Of a stretch of DNA of 59,508 nucleotides, positions 40,600 to 48,044 are shown piece by piece. Origin of the DNA: Clostridiales bacterium UBA1774 (GTDB lineage: Bacteria > Bacillota > Clostridia > Oscillospirales > Oscillospiraceae); assembly GCA_002314635.1 (NCBI GenBank), contig DCGQ01000053.1:27679-87186 (forward strand), written 5' to 3'. Both the position numbers and the translations under genes were made by a program. The notes beneath the pieces are model-generated. The model was not told the DNA's origin, made no database searches, and was given only the letters and a program-made list of their open reading frames with translations. Position 1 is the first letter of the stretch; every line of letters begins with the position of its first letter.

Positions 40600-40623
40600 T
40601 CCCATCCCTCCCCGTGTGACTGC

Positions 40624-40654
40624 AGCATACCCTATGACGCTGCGTGAGAGTCAA
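40624..40654 (-). promoter_or_regulatory. MerR-type promoter with 19-nt spacer
   Basis: Minus strand TTGACT (40654-40649), 19-nt spacer, TATGCT (40629-40624). The spacer holds an ACGC/GCGT core, as in MerR-TipA operators, suggesting autoregulation. Confidence 0.7.
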
Positions 40655-40685
40655 GCACGATTTCAAAAGTTTCTACAGAAAGCGG

Positions 40686-40714
40686 TTGCAGTCCGGCAGA
40701 ATTCATTGTATATT
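40686..40714 (+). promoter_or_regulatory. promoter of MoaF copy B
   Basis: TTGCAG (40686-40691), 17-nt spacer, TATATT (40709-40714), 32 bp from the divergent MerR promoter. Confidence 0.75.
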
Positions 40715-40751
40715 ATTACAAATATCAAATCAACAGACGGAGGCACTGATT

Positions 40752-42536
40752 ATGTTTTTTACCAAGTATAATCCCATGACCACCGAAGAGGTCAATGCGA
40801 AGGTTGACGCACAGCGTAAGGCTGCGGGCAAAAGCTGCGGCTGTCTGGCGGGCAAGTCCTTTCAGGCCAAGCTGAACGGCGAGTTTGCGCCCAAGCAGCT
40901 GGATTACAAGTTCATCGACGCGGATACGCTGGAGTTCACCGAGAACGGCGAAACCTACACCGCGCCCTACACCGCCATCTCCTATGGCCGTGTGGTTCTG
41001 GTCAGCCATCTGGTGCCCGGCACCACCCGCGGCTGGCATTTTGTGCTGGATACCAAGTCCAAGGCCATCACCGTGTTTGAGACATGGTTCGGCATCACCG
41101 TGGCCGTGGGCGCAGACCTGATGGGTCAGCGTCCTCCCCAGAGCTACCGGGATATTCCCCGGGAGATCCAGCGCGAGTATTACTTCGGCTGGGCCGATTT
41201 CGGCGACAACGAGGAACCCAAGAAGCTGCACACCAATACGAACCGTCTGGAAGGCCGCGGCCTCTACTGGAAGTTCTCCACCGGCTATGAAATGCTGAGC
41301 TTCTTCCCCAGCCTGTGCAGCTCCACCGTGGTAGAGCTGGGCGCGGAGATGGGCGGCATCACCATGGCCAACGGCTCCGACTATATCCGCATCGACGATG
41401 AGTTCTACATCTTCACCCGCTGGGAAGTGGAATTCGGCGGCAAGATGTGGCTGGAGGTGCTGGACTTCCTGGATAACAAGGCCATCGGCGTGGAGTTCGG
41501 CTTCCAGAAGGATGACAGTCTGGTTTACGCCACCCATACCGTGGAGCTGGAGATCACCGGCGACGCCGCCCATCTGGAGGGCATCTACGATTTCGGCGAC
41601 AAGCAGCGTCCCATGGCTGCCATGATGAAGAAAAAGGGCGGCCGCTATGCCTACCGTCCCATGGACATCGACCTGCCCATGAGCCACGAGGAAGCGCTGC
41701 AGCACGCCAGAGAGTCCCAGCGCATTTTCGAGGTGGACGGCCCCAACATCATGGCCTCCAAGAACAACCTGCCCTTCTCCGACGCGCTGGTGGGCAAGCA
41801 GTTCAAGGTGAAGAACGACTGCGAGAAGCACGCCATCGCCCCGTGGAGCGGCGACCAGAGCATCGTTTACGAATATGATTTCCTCACCGACCGGAAGCTG
41901 CGCTGGCGCTTCGAGGGCGGCGAGTGGCAGGAAGAAAAGTACATCTGCTATGAGCCTGCCCGCGACCTGTTCTTCTTCTCCCATATGATCACCGGCGACC
42001 CGGATTTCGCCAACATCACCCAGGCGGTGGACTTCTCTAACGGTCTGGCCACCACCATCCGCGCTCAGATCGGCAACTGGCACAGCGAATGGGAGATCGG
42101 CTCTCAGGTCAAGTTCGGCACGCTGGAATACGGCGATATCGTCCCGCCCTTTGCCCGCCGCCATCACTTTACCACCGATCTGGTGGGCAAGAGCTTCAGC
42201 TGGACCTACAGCGACAAGATGAGCTCCATCCATGTGTATTCCTCCCCCGAAAGCTCCAGCTGGACGATTTTCAGCGGCGACAACTCCGGCGGCGCTACCT
42301 GGTCCAGCCCCTGCTACTACATCAAGCTCCGCGAGGACGCCTACATCTTCGAGTGGGTGGAGGAAAACTGCAACGGTATGCAGGGTCTGGTGGTCATCAA
42401 TCCCCGGATTCTCCATGACGGCGGCTTCTTCTTCGGCGTGAGCCATACCGGTATCAGCCTGAATATCACCGGCGCCTATGGCCGCGAGCTTGGCTCCTTC
42501 GATATCATGAAGTATTTCGACAAGAACAACCTGTAA
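40752..42536 (+). CDS. double MoaF-type calycin protein, copy B
   Basis: A 594-residue paralogue of the protein at 31538-33244, with the same two tandem MoaF N+C pairs. Shared segments include VPGTTRGWHFVLDTK, VFETWFG, REIQREYYFGW, VGKSFSWTYSDKMSSIHVYS, WSSPCYYIKLREDAYIFEW and the end FDIMKYFDK. It is longer in the first linker (residues 115-135). It forms its own transcription unit, with GGAGG before the ATG, its own promoter and a strong terminator. It is divergent from a MerR-TipAS regulator. Function is unknown; a binding or catalytic role toward a small aromatic ligand is a guess from the fold. Confidence 0.8.
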   Translation: MFFTKYNPMTTEEVNAKVDAQRKAAGKSCGCLAGKSFQAKLNGEFAPKQLDYKFIDADTLEFTENGETYTAPYTAISYGRVVLVSHLVPGTTRGWHFVLDTKSKAITVFETWFGITVAVGADLMGQRPPQSYRDIPREIQREYYFGWADFGDNEEPKKLHTNTNRLEGRGLYWKFSTGYEMLSFFPSLCSSTVVELGAEMGGITMANGSDYIRIDDEFYIFTRWEVEFGGKMWLEVLDFLDNKAIGVEFGFQKDDSLVYATHTVELEITGDAAHLEGIYDFGDKQRPMAAMMKKKGGRYAYRPMDIDLPMSHEEALQHARESQRIFEVDGPNIMASKNNLPFSDALVGKQFKVKNDCEKHAIAPWSGDQSIVYEYDFLTDRKLRWRFEGGEWQEEKYICYEPARDLFFFSHMITGDPDFANITQAVDFSNGLATTIRAQIGNWHSEWEIGSQVKFGTLEYGDIVPPFARRHHFTTDLVGKSFSWTYSDKMSSIHVYSSPESSSWTIFSGDNSGGATWSSPCYYIKLREDAYIFEWVEENCNGMQGLVVINPRILHDGGFFFGVSHTGISLNITGAYGRELGSFDIMKYFDKNNL

Positions 42537-42546
42537 GAAAAGAATA

Positions 42547-42586
42547 AGCTCCCGCGGCGCCGTCCCGGTGCCGCGGGAGCTTTTTT
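42547..42586 (+). terminator. Rho-independent terminator of MoaF copy B
   Basis: AGCTCCCGCGGC (42547-42558) pairs perfectly with GCCGCGGGAGCT (42570-42581), followed by TTTTTT. Confidence 0.95.
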
Positions 42587-42590
42587 CGGG

Positions 42591-42633
42591 AAAAAAGACT
42601 GCCTCCCATGCCGAAACGGCATGGGAGGCAGTC
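42591..42633 (-). terminator. Rho-independent terminator of the acyltransferase gene
   Basis: A 17-bp perfect stem (42597-42613 with 42617-42633) closes a 3-nt loop. On the minus strand it is followed by TTTTTT. Confidence 0.95.
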
Positions 42634-42643
42634 CGGTTTCTGT

Positions 42644-43690
42644 TCAGATGCACCAGCGGTTCACAAGGGGGATCCGCCGCAGGAAGGCCCATGTGGCCAG
42701 CGACAGCGCCAGATTCAGCAGGGCGAACAGGGGAATGGACAGAACCGGCGCGAAGGCTGCGGCGGTGAGTCCCAGTGCGCGGAGAAGATACAGCCAGAAT
42801 ACATGGCAGAGATAAATGCAGAAGGAGGCCCGGGACAGCAGCACCGTACCCCTGCCGATCAGACCCTCCGGGGATAGCGATACGCCGCGGCAGAGAGTGA
42901 AAACGCCCGCCGCCATCAGCATCACGCCCACGGTCATGCCCTCCAGAAATGCCTCATACAGCGCACCGAGGCGTAGAGAACCGATGACGGTGCCGCCGAA
43001 TACCAGCGCAAAGCCGCCTGCCGTCAGCAGCAGACCGGCTCTGCGGGAAAGCGGACAGCGGGTAAGATAATGCCCCAGCACCCCGTAGCCGATGGCGGCA
43101 TAGGTCTGATTGATCAGCCACTGGGAGGGGATGCCCCGGAGCAGGGTGAAGGGCCACCATTGCTTCACGGTGGGGTACAGGATGCCCAACAGAAACCAGA
43201 GCAGCAGCCCGTAGCGAAGCTCCTGCGGGGATGCGTGCTTCACCCAGACCCGGGTGACGGGCAGGAACAGGTAGACAATCAGCAGAATGTGCAGATAGTA
43301 GAAGTGAAACTCATGCTGAAAGGTCAGCAGCTCCTTCAGCGCCTGCCACAGCGCGGGCAGATTCAGAACGTTCTCCGTCAGCAGATGGTAGCATTTGTAG
43401 GCCGCGGCCCACAGAAAAAGCGCGATCAGGATCCGCAGCACATTGTGCGTCAGCAGCCTGCGGAGGGGAAGCTCCCTTTCCGGAGCCAGCAGCAGCGCGC
43501 CGGAGCAGAGAAAGAACAGCGGCACGGCGGGCCGGGCGGCGCTGCCCCAGAATACGGAGGACAGGAAGCCGAAGGAGCTTACCGGCTGCGCGTATCCGGC
43601 AGAGCAGGTGTGAATGATGAGCACGCTCAGAACGGCGATTGCCTTTACTAGGTCTATGCAGGTGTCCCGGCGGCGAAGCTCAGCTGTCAT
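42644..43690 (-). CDS. acyltransferase 3 family membrane protein
   Basis: A 348-residue integral membrane protein of the acyltransferase 3 (OafA/WecH-like) family with about ten helices. The N-terminal CIDLVKAIAVLSVLIIHT carries the conserved His of this family, and RPAVPLFFLCSGALL follows. These enzymes O-acetylate surface sugars or other molecules at the membrane. I prefer ATG 43688-43690, which has GGGGG about 8 nt upstream; ATG codons at 43705 and 43696 have poorer spacing. It is followed by its own terminator. Confidence 0.87.
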   Translation of the reverse strand: MTAELRRRDTCIDLVKAIAVLSVLIIHTCSAGYAQPVSSFGFLSSVFWGSAARPAVPLFFLCSGALLLAPERELPLRRLLTHNVLRILIALFLWAAAYKCYHLLTENVLNLPALWQALKELLTFQHEFHFYYLHILLIVYLFLPVTRVWVKHASPQELRYGLLLWFLLGILYPTVKQWWPFTLLRGIPSQWLINQTYAAIGYGVLGHYLTRCPLSRRAGLLLTAGGFALVFGGTVIGSLRLGALYEAFLEGMTVGVMLMAAGVFTLCRGVSLSPEGLIGRGTVLLSRASFCIYLCHVFWLYLLRALGLTAAAFAPVLSIPLFALLNLALSLATWAFLRRIPLVNRWCI

Positions 43691-43725
43691 AGTCATATCC
43701 CCCATTTGTCTGTCTTGATCCGCAT

Positions 43726-43755
43726 GAAAATCCCCGCAGGGGAGCCTGCGGGGAT
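43726..43755 (-). terminator. terminator of URO-D copy 2
   Basis: ATCCCCGCAGG (43730-43740) and CCTGCGGGGAT (43745-43755) form an 11-bp stem with loop GGAG. On the minus strand it is followed by TTTC. Confidence 0.85.
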
Positions 43756-43763
43756 CCGAAAAT

Positions 43764-44774
43764 TCAGTTGCCGAACAGCTCGGCGGAGCAGCGCTCGATC
43801 TCGTCGTTCATGGTGGGATCCACCTGCGCGTGGATGGGGCCGGGGCCGCCGTAGGTGATGCAGGGGATGAAGTGACCCTGAGGCCCATAGGTCATGCAGG
43901 CGCGGCGGGTCTCGGCGCGGATCTCGGCCTCGGTAGAGTCGGGACGGTCCACGATGGCGGCGTCGGTGCCGCCCATGAAGGTGATGCGGCCTGCGGCCTG
44001 CTTCTGCAGCTTTACGATATCGTTCTGGGGCAGAACACCCTGCCAGATGTCGATGTGCAGCTCGATCATGTCCTCCAGAATCGGCTCGCAGAAGCTGTCG
44101 GAGTGGTGCATGATGATCACATTGTTGTCATGCAGGTAGTTGAAGGACTTCACATAGGCAGGCTTGATGATCTCGCGCCAGGTCTCGGGCGGCATGAACA
44201 GGTTCACCTTGCTGCCCCAGTCGTCGTGGCTCAGCAGCACATCGGGATGCACGTTCTCCACCATCAGCTTGTAGCCGTTATAGCGGTATTCGCCGATGGC
44301 GGCGCTCAGGTCGGCCATGGCTTCCGGCTCCAGCAGCAGGTTGGCCAGCGTGTCCTCAAAGCCCATGAGGAAGTGCAGACGCTCGAACACACCGGTGGGG
44401 GCGAACATCATCAGCAGGCTGTCCTCCCGATCCACCTGCGCGGCACGCTCCAGATAGGGGGTCCACAGCTCCTCGGCGGAGCAGTTGGCGATCAGATCGG
44501 GCACCTTGGTGAAGCTGCGCCAGTCGGTCACATCCTTGATGACCTGCAGCGCCGGGTCGGGACTGGGGATAGCGCCGATCTCACCGGCGGGCCAGAGAAT
44601 GGTGGTGCCCCAGCGGTCTACCAGCGGATCCATGCCGGGGAAGCGGTTACCGCGGACATAGAAGTTCACCGGATCACCGGGCAGCAGGGTGGTGCCCTCA
44701 AACTGCTTGACCAGACGGTCAGGCTTGCCGTCAGGCTTCAGGGTTTCCAGCAGATTCTGTTTTTTACTCAGCAT
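43764..44774 (-). CDS. uroporphyrinogen decarboxylase-family protein, copy 2
   Basis: A 336-residue URO-D-superfamily protein, distantly related to copy 1. The barrel segments MMFAPTGVFERLHFLMGFED and HDDWGSKVNLFMPPETWREI are typical. Where copy 1 has H-x-C-G, this protein reads MHHSDSFCEP, with Asp at the Cys position and a Cys four residues further on. A later FIPCITYGGPGP keeps the C-terminal Cys. It may use another metal site or have lost methyltransferase chemistry. It is a single-gene unit. The ATG at 44772-44774 follows AGGAGG. Confidence 0.8.
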   Translation of the reverse strand: MLSKKQNLLETLKPDGKPDRLVKQFEGTTLLPGDPVNFYVRGNRFPGMDPLVDRWGTTILWPAGEIGAIPSPDPALQVIKDVTDWRSFTKVPDLIANCSAEELWTPYLERAAQVDREDSLLMMFAPTGVFERLHFLMGFEDTLANLLLEPEAMADLSAAIGEYRYNGYKLMVENVHPDVLLSHDDWGSKVNLFMPPETWREIIKPAYVKSFNYLHDNNVIIMHHSDSFCEPILEDMIELHIDIWQGVLPQNDIVKLQKQAAGRITFMGGTDAAIVDRPDSTEAEIRAETRRACMTYGPQGHFIPCITYGGPGPIHAQVDPTMNDEIERCSAELFGN

Positions 44775-44832
44775 ATCGGTATCCTCCTGACGCTGCGGCC
44801 TGAAAGCCGCAGTCAATTTTCCTGTAACGTAC

Positions 44833-44861
44833 AGTATACCATGCCTTTGCCTGTTCGTCAG
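44833..44861 (-). promoter_or_regulatory. promoter of URO-D copy 2
   Basis: Minus strand CTGACG (44861-44856), 17-nt spacer, TATACT (44838-44833). Confidence 0.65.
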
Positions 44862-44983
44862 CGTTTTTTACATAATTTTTACGACATACCGTTTAACCTG
44901 AACGGCAATTCCCCGCGGCGACACATCACGGCAAAAACATGGAACCGGGTCAGAAATCCGAAAATACAGGCACAAAAAAGCTA

Positions 44984-45063
44984 CAATAAGGTACTTGAAC
45001 ATATTGACAAGGACGCATCCGCGTCCTATAATATGCAATGTCAAGTACCTTATTGTCAGGTAC
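44984..45063 (+). promoter_or_regulatory. MarR operator and promoter of marR-iorAB
   Basis: A perfect promoter (TTGACA 45004-45009, 17-nt spacer, TATAAT 45027-45032) lies between the two arms of a perfect 15-bp inverted repeat, CAATAAGGTACTTGA (44984-44998) and its complement (45041-45055). The spacer holds GGACGC-ATCC-GCGTCC. A third AGGTAC half-site at 45058-45063 makes a second, tighter palindrome with GTACCT (45045-45050). This is a layout expected for strong autorepression by a MarR dimer. Confidence 0.85.
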
Positions 45064-45099
45064 ATGATAATTACCAGACATTGGCAAAGGGGATAGGAA

Positions 45100-45564
45100 A
45101 TGGACAATCAGATCAGCATGAACGAACGGTTGATGGAACGCATCTTCCGGCTCTATGCGGCGCTGCGGCGTGGGCCCGGCGAAAGCGAGAAGGGCGGCAG
45201 ACCCAGCGCACAGAACCGGATCCTGTTGATGCTGAACGAGTCTGACGGGATCAGTCAGCGGGATATGACGATCCTGCTGCAGCTCCGGCCCCAGTCCGTC
45301 AGTGAAACGCTGGGCAAGCTGGTTTCCGCCGGTCTGGTGGAACGGCGGCAGTCCGCCCATGACAAGCGGGTGTTCAACATCTTCCTGACCGATGAGGGAC
45401 GGGAGCGGGTCACGGAGCTGATCCGCAGCCGCCCGGATTTTGCCGGGATGTTCCTCTCTCCCCTGTCGGAGGAGGAAAAGCAGCAGCTGTTTGATCTGCT
45501 GGGAAGGCTGATCTCCGGCGCCGGTCTGGAACCGGACACGGACGAACTGAACGAGGTATTCTGA
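45100..45564 (+). CDS. MarR family transcriptional regulator
   Basis: A 154-residue winged-helix regulator. It has the MarR core QNRILLMLNESDGISQRDMTI, LLQLRPQSVSETLGKLVSAGL and the wing ERRQSAHDKRVFNIFLTDEG. It probably represses its own promoter and the iorAB genes 39 nt downstream, responding to an aromatic acid or similar ligand, as MarR proteins often do. AAAGGGG lies about 10 nt before the ATG. Confidence 0.93.
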   Translation: MDNQISMNERLMERIFRLYAALRRGPGESEKGGRPSAQNRILLMLNESDGISQRDMTILLQLRPQSVSETLGKLVSAGLVERRQSAHDKRVFNIFLTDEGRERVTELIRSRPDFAGMFLSPLSEEEKQQLFDLLGRLISGAGLEPDTDELNEVF

Positions 45565-45603
45565 CCGATCACATTCTTTTATATATGTAAGGGGTAAACG
45601 ACT

Positions 45604-47388
45604 TTGAAAAAAGTGATTCTCAGCGGCGATGAAGCCATCGCAAGAGGCGCATGGGAAGCCGGTGTAGGTGCTGCTGCCGCCTATCCGGGAACGCCCAGCA
45701 CCGAAATTCTGGAAAACATGGCGCAATACAAGGATGATGTGTACTGCCAGTGGGCCAATAATGAGAAAATCGCGGTAGAGATCGCGCTGGGCGCCTCCTT
45801 CGGCGGCCTCCGCAGCCTTGCGGCCTTCAAGCACGTGGGCATGAACGCTGCGGCGGACCCGATCTTTTCCGCTGCCTATACCGGCGTCAACGGCGGCATG
45901 GTTCTGGTCTCCGCCGACGATCCGGGCTGCTACTCCAGCCAGAACGAGCAGGACAACCGGCTGTATGCGCCCCACGCCCGTCTGGGCATGATGGAGCCTT
46001 CCGACAGTCAGGAATGTCTGGATTTCATCAAGGAAGCCTACAAGGTCAGCGAGAAGTTTGACCTGCTGATGCTGCTGCGGATGACCACCCGCGTCTGCCA
46101 TTCCAAGAGTCTGGTGGAGCTGGGTCAGCGGGAGGAGCATGTGGGTACCTATCAGCCCGACCCCCGCAAGTATGCCATGCTGCCTGCCAATGCCCGCGTC
46201 CGCCATGTGGCGGTGGAAAAGAATCTGGCCGCGCTGAAGGAATATGCGGAGCAGAGCCCGCTGAACAAGGTGGAAATGAACGGCACCGAGCTGGGTGTCA
46301 TTGCCTCCGGCGCCTGCTTCCTCCATGCCAGAGAAGCCTTCGGCGAATCCGCCAGCTACCTGAAGCCTGCCTTCACCCATCCCCTGCCGGAGAAGCTGAT
46401 CCGGGATTTCTGCGGCAAGGTGAAGAAGGTCATCATCATCGAAGAAGGCGAGCCTTATCTGGAAAATGCCGTCCTCGCCATGGGCATCCCCTGCGAGGGC
46501 AAGAAATACACCACCTGTCAGGGTGAACTGAGCGCCGCCCGGCTGCGCGAGGCTTTCAGTCTTTGCGAAGAACCGGAAACCGTGAAGAGCTCTCTCGTGG
46601 CTCCCCCCCGTCCCCCTGCACTCTGCGCCGGCTGCCCCCACCGGGGATTCTACTTCGCCATGCAGAGCTATCATCAGCGCATTGCCGCCGTGGGTGATAT
46701 CGGCTGCTACTCTCTGGGTGCAGGCGCTCCCTTCAACGGCTTCGATACCGCCATCTGCATGGGCTCCGGCTTCTCCATCCCCATCGGTCTGAGCAAGGCG
46801 CTGGAAAAACAGGGCGACAAGCGGAAGGTGTTCGGTATGCTGGGCGACAGTACCTTCTTCCACTCCGGCTTCAACAGTCTGGTGGATGCGGTACATGCCA
46901 ATGCCAATGTGTGCCTTGTGGTGCTGGATAACTCCATCACCGCCATGACCGGCCACCAGCAGAATGCGGGTACTGCCGTGAACCTGATGGGCAATGCGGT
47001 GGAGCCGCTGGACATCCGGAAGATGGTGCTGGCCACCGGCCTCAGCGAGGAAAACCTGATGGAGTGCGACCCCATGGATCAGGCTGCCATGCACGCCGCC
47101 ATTCAGAAGGCGCTGGACATCAAGGGTACCTGCGTCATCCTCAGCCGCCGTCCCTGCGCGCTGCTGAAGGAGGTCATCAAGGCCAGAGGCGATCTGCGCT
47201 GCGAAGTGGATCCCGCTGCCTGCAAGGGCTGCAAGGCCTGCACCAAGGTGGTCTGCCCTGCGCTGACCTTTGACAGCAAAACGAAGAAAGCCTATATCAG
47301 CGATCCGGCCAGCTGCACCGGCTGCGGTCTGTGCGAGCAGCAGTGCCGCTTCGGCGCCATCAGAAAGGTAGGCGGAAGCAATGAATAA
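45604..47388 (+). CDS. iorA: indolepyruvate:ferredoxin oxidoreductase, alpha subunit
   Basis: A 594-residue thiamine-diphosphate enzyme. The N-terminal pyrimidine domain opens with SGDEAIARGAWEAG and AAYPGTPSTEI; the ThDP domain has GDIGCYSLGAGAPF and GMLGDSTFFHSGFN. The C-terminus carries two [4Fe-4S] motifs (CKGCKACTKVVCP and CTGCGLCEQQCRFG). With IorB it oxidises arylpyruvates from Trp, Phe and Tyr to aryl-acetyl-CoA, reducing ferredoxin. The start is a TTG after AAGGGG at good spacing. The 3' end overlaps iorB by 8 nt. Confidence 0.96.
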   Translation: MKKVILSGDEAIARGAWEAGVGAAAAYPGTPSTEILENMAQYKDDVYCQWANNEKIAVEIALGASFGGLRSLAAFKHVGMNAAADPIFSAAYTGVNGGMVLVSADDPGCYSSQNEQDNRLYAPHARLGMMEPSDSQECLDFIKEAYKVSEKFDLLMLLRMTTRVCHSKSLVELGQREEHVGTYQPDPRKYAMLPANARVRHVAVEKNLAALKEYAEQSPLNKVEMNGTELGVIASGACFLHAREAFGESASYLKPAFTHPLPEKLIRDFCGKVKKVIIIEEGEPYLENAVLAMGIPCEGKKYTTCQGELSAARLREAFSLCEEPETVKSSLVAPPRPPALCAGCPHRGFYFAMQSYHQRIAAVGDIGCYSLGAGAPFNGFDTAICMGSGFSIPIGLSKALEKQGDKRKVFGMLGDSTFFHSGFNSLVDAVHANANVCLVVLDNSITAMTGHQQNAGTAVNLMGNAVEPLDIRKMVLATGLSEENLMECDPMDQAAMHAAIQKALDIKGTCVILSRRPCALLKEVIKARGDLRCEVDPAACKGCKACTKVVCPALTFDSKTKKAYISDPASCTGCGLCEQQCRFGAIRKVGGSNE

Positions 47389-47947
47389 GAATATCCTTCT
47401 CACCGGCGTAGGCGGTCAGGGTACCATTCTGACCACCAAAATTCTTTCCACCGGCCTTGCCGACATGGGCTGCGATGTGAAGATGAGCGAGATCCACGGC
47501 ATGTCCCAGCGGGGCGGCACGGTGAATACCCAGCTGAAATACGGCGACAAGATCTATGCCCCCAATATCGGCGAAGGCGAAGCGGATGTGATCGTGGCCT
47601 TTGAGAAGGCGGAGGCGCTGCGTGCCCTGCCCTATCTGAAAAAGGGCGGCACCATCCTGATGGATCGGAAGGAGATCATGCCCCTCAGCGTCCTCACCGG
47701 CGCTGCGGAATACCCCCATAACGCGGATGAAGAACTGAAAACGCTGGCGGATGTGCGGGTGATTCCCGCAGGCGAGCTGGCAGAGGAACTCGGCAGTCCC
47801 CGCAGCCAGAATATCTGTCTGCTTGGCGCGCTGGTAAAGGTTCTGGGTCTGCTGGATTATGACTGGGAAGCGCTGATCACCGCCATGGTCCCGAAAAAGA
47901 CCGTGGAGATGAACATTAAGGCCTTCCGTGCAGGCGTGAACGCCTGA
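47381..47947 (+). CDS. iorB: indolepyruvate:ferredoxin oxidoreductase, beta subunit
   Basis: A 188-residue gamma-domain type subunit with the opening ILLTGVGGQGTILTTKIL and SEIHGMSQRGGTVNTQLKYG, the conserved POR-gamma marks for CoA binding. It forms the enzyme with IorA, whose gene overlaps it. Together they recover energy from aromatic amino acids and produce indoleacetate/phenylacetate-type thioesters. Confidence 0.96.
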   Translation: MNKNILLTGVGGQGTILTTKILSTGLADMGCDVKMSEIHGMSQRGGTVNTQLKYGDKIYAPNIGEGEADVIVAFEKAEALRALPYLKKGGTILMDRKEIMPLSVLTGAAEYPHNADEELKTLADVRVIPAGELAEELGSPRSQNICLLGALVKVLGLLDYDWEALITAMVPKKTVEMNIKAFRAGVNA

Positions 47948-47971
47948 GCTGTTCTCATTTCGTAGAAAACT

Positions 47972-48012
47972 GGCCGCAGAACAGGAACGAACCCTCCGTT
48001 CGGTCTGCAGCC
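47972..48012 (+). other. imperfect stem-loop between iorB and the ABC genes
   Basis: GGCCGCAGA (47972-47980) pairs with TCTGCAGCC (48004-48012) with one mismatch, and an inner CGAAC/GTTCG stem lies within. No T-run follows. It could modulate read-through into the transporter genes. Confidence 0.4.
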
Positions 48013-48044
48013 GCTTCTAAATACTATGTAAGGGAGACTGCACT

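Larger units (their letters stand above)
44775..45099. promoter_or_regulatory. divergent control region between URO-D copy 2 and marR
   Basis: A 325-bp gap with the URO-D promoter at 44833-44861 and the MarR-controlled promoter at 44984-45063. Nothing gene-like is seen. Confidence 0.7.
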
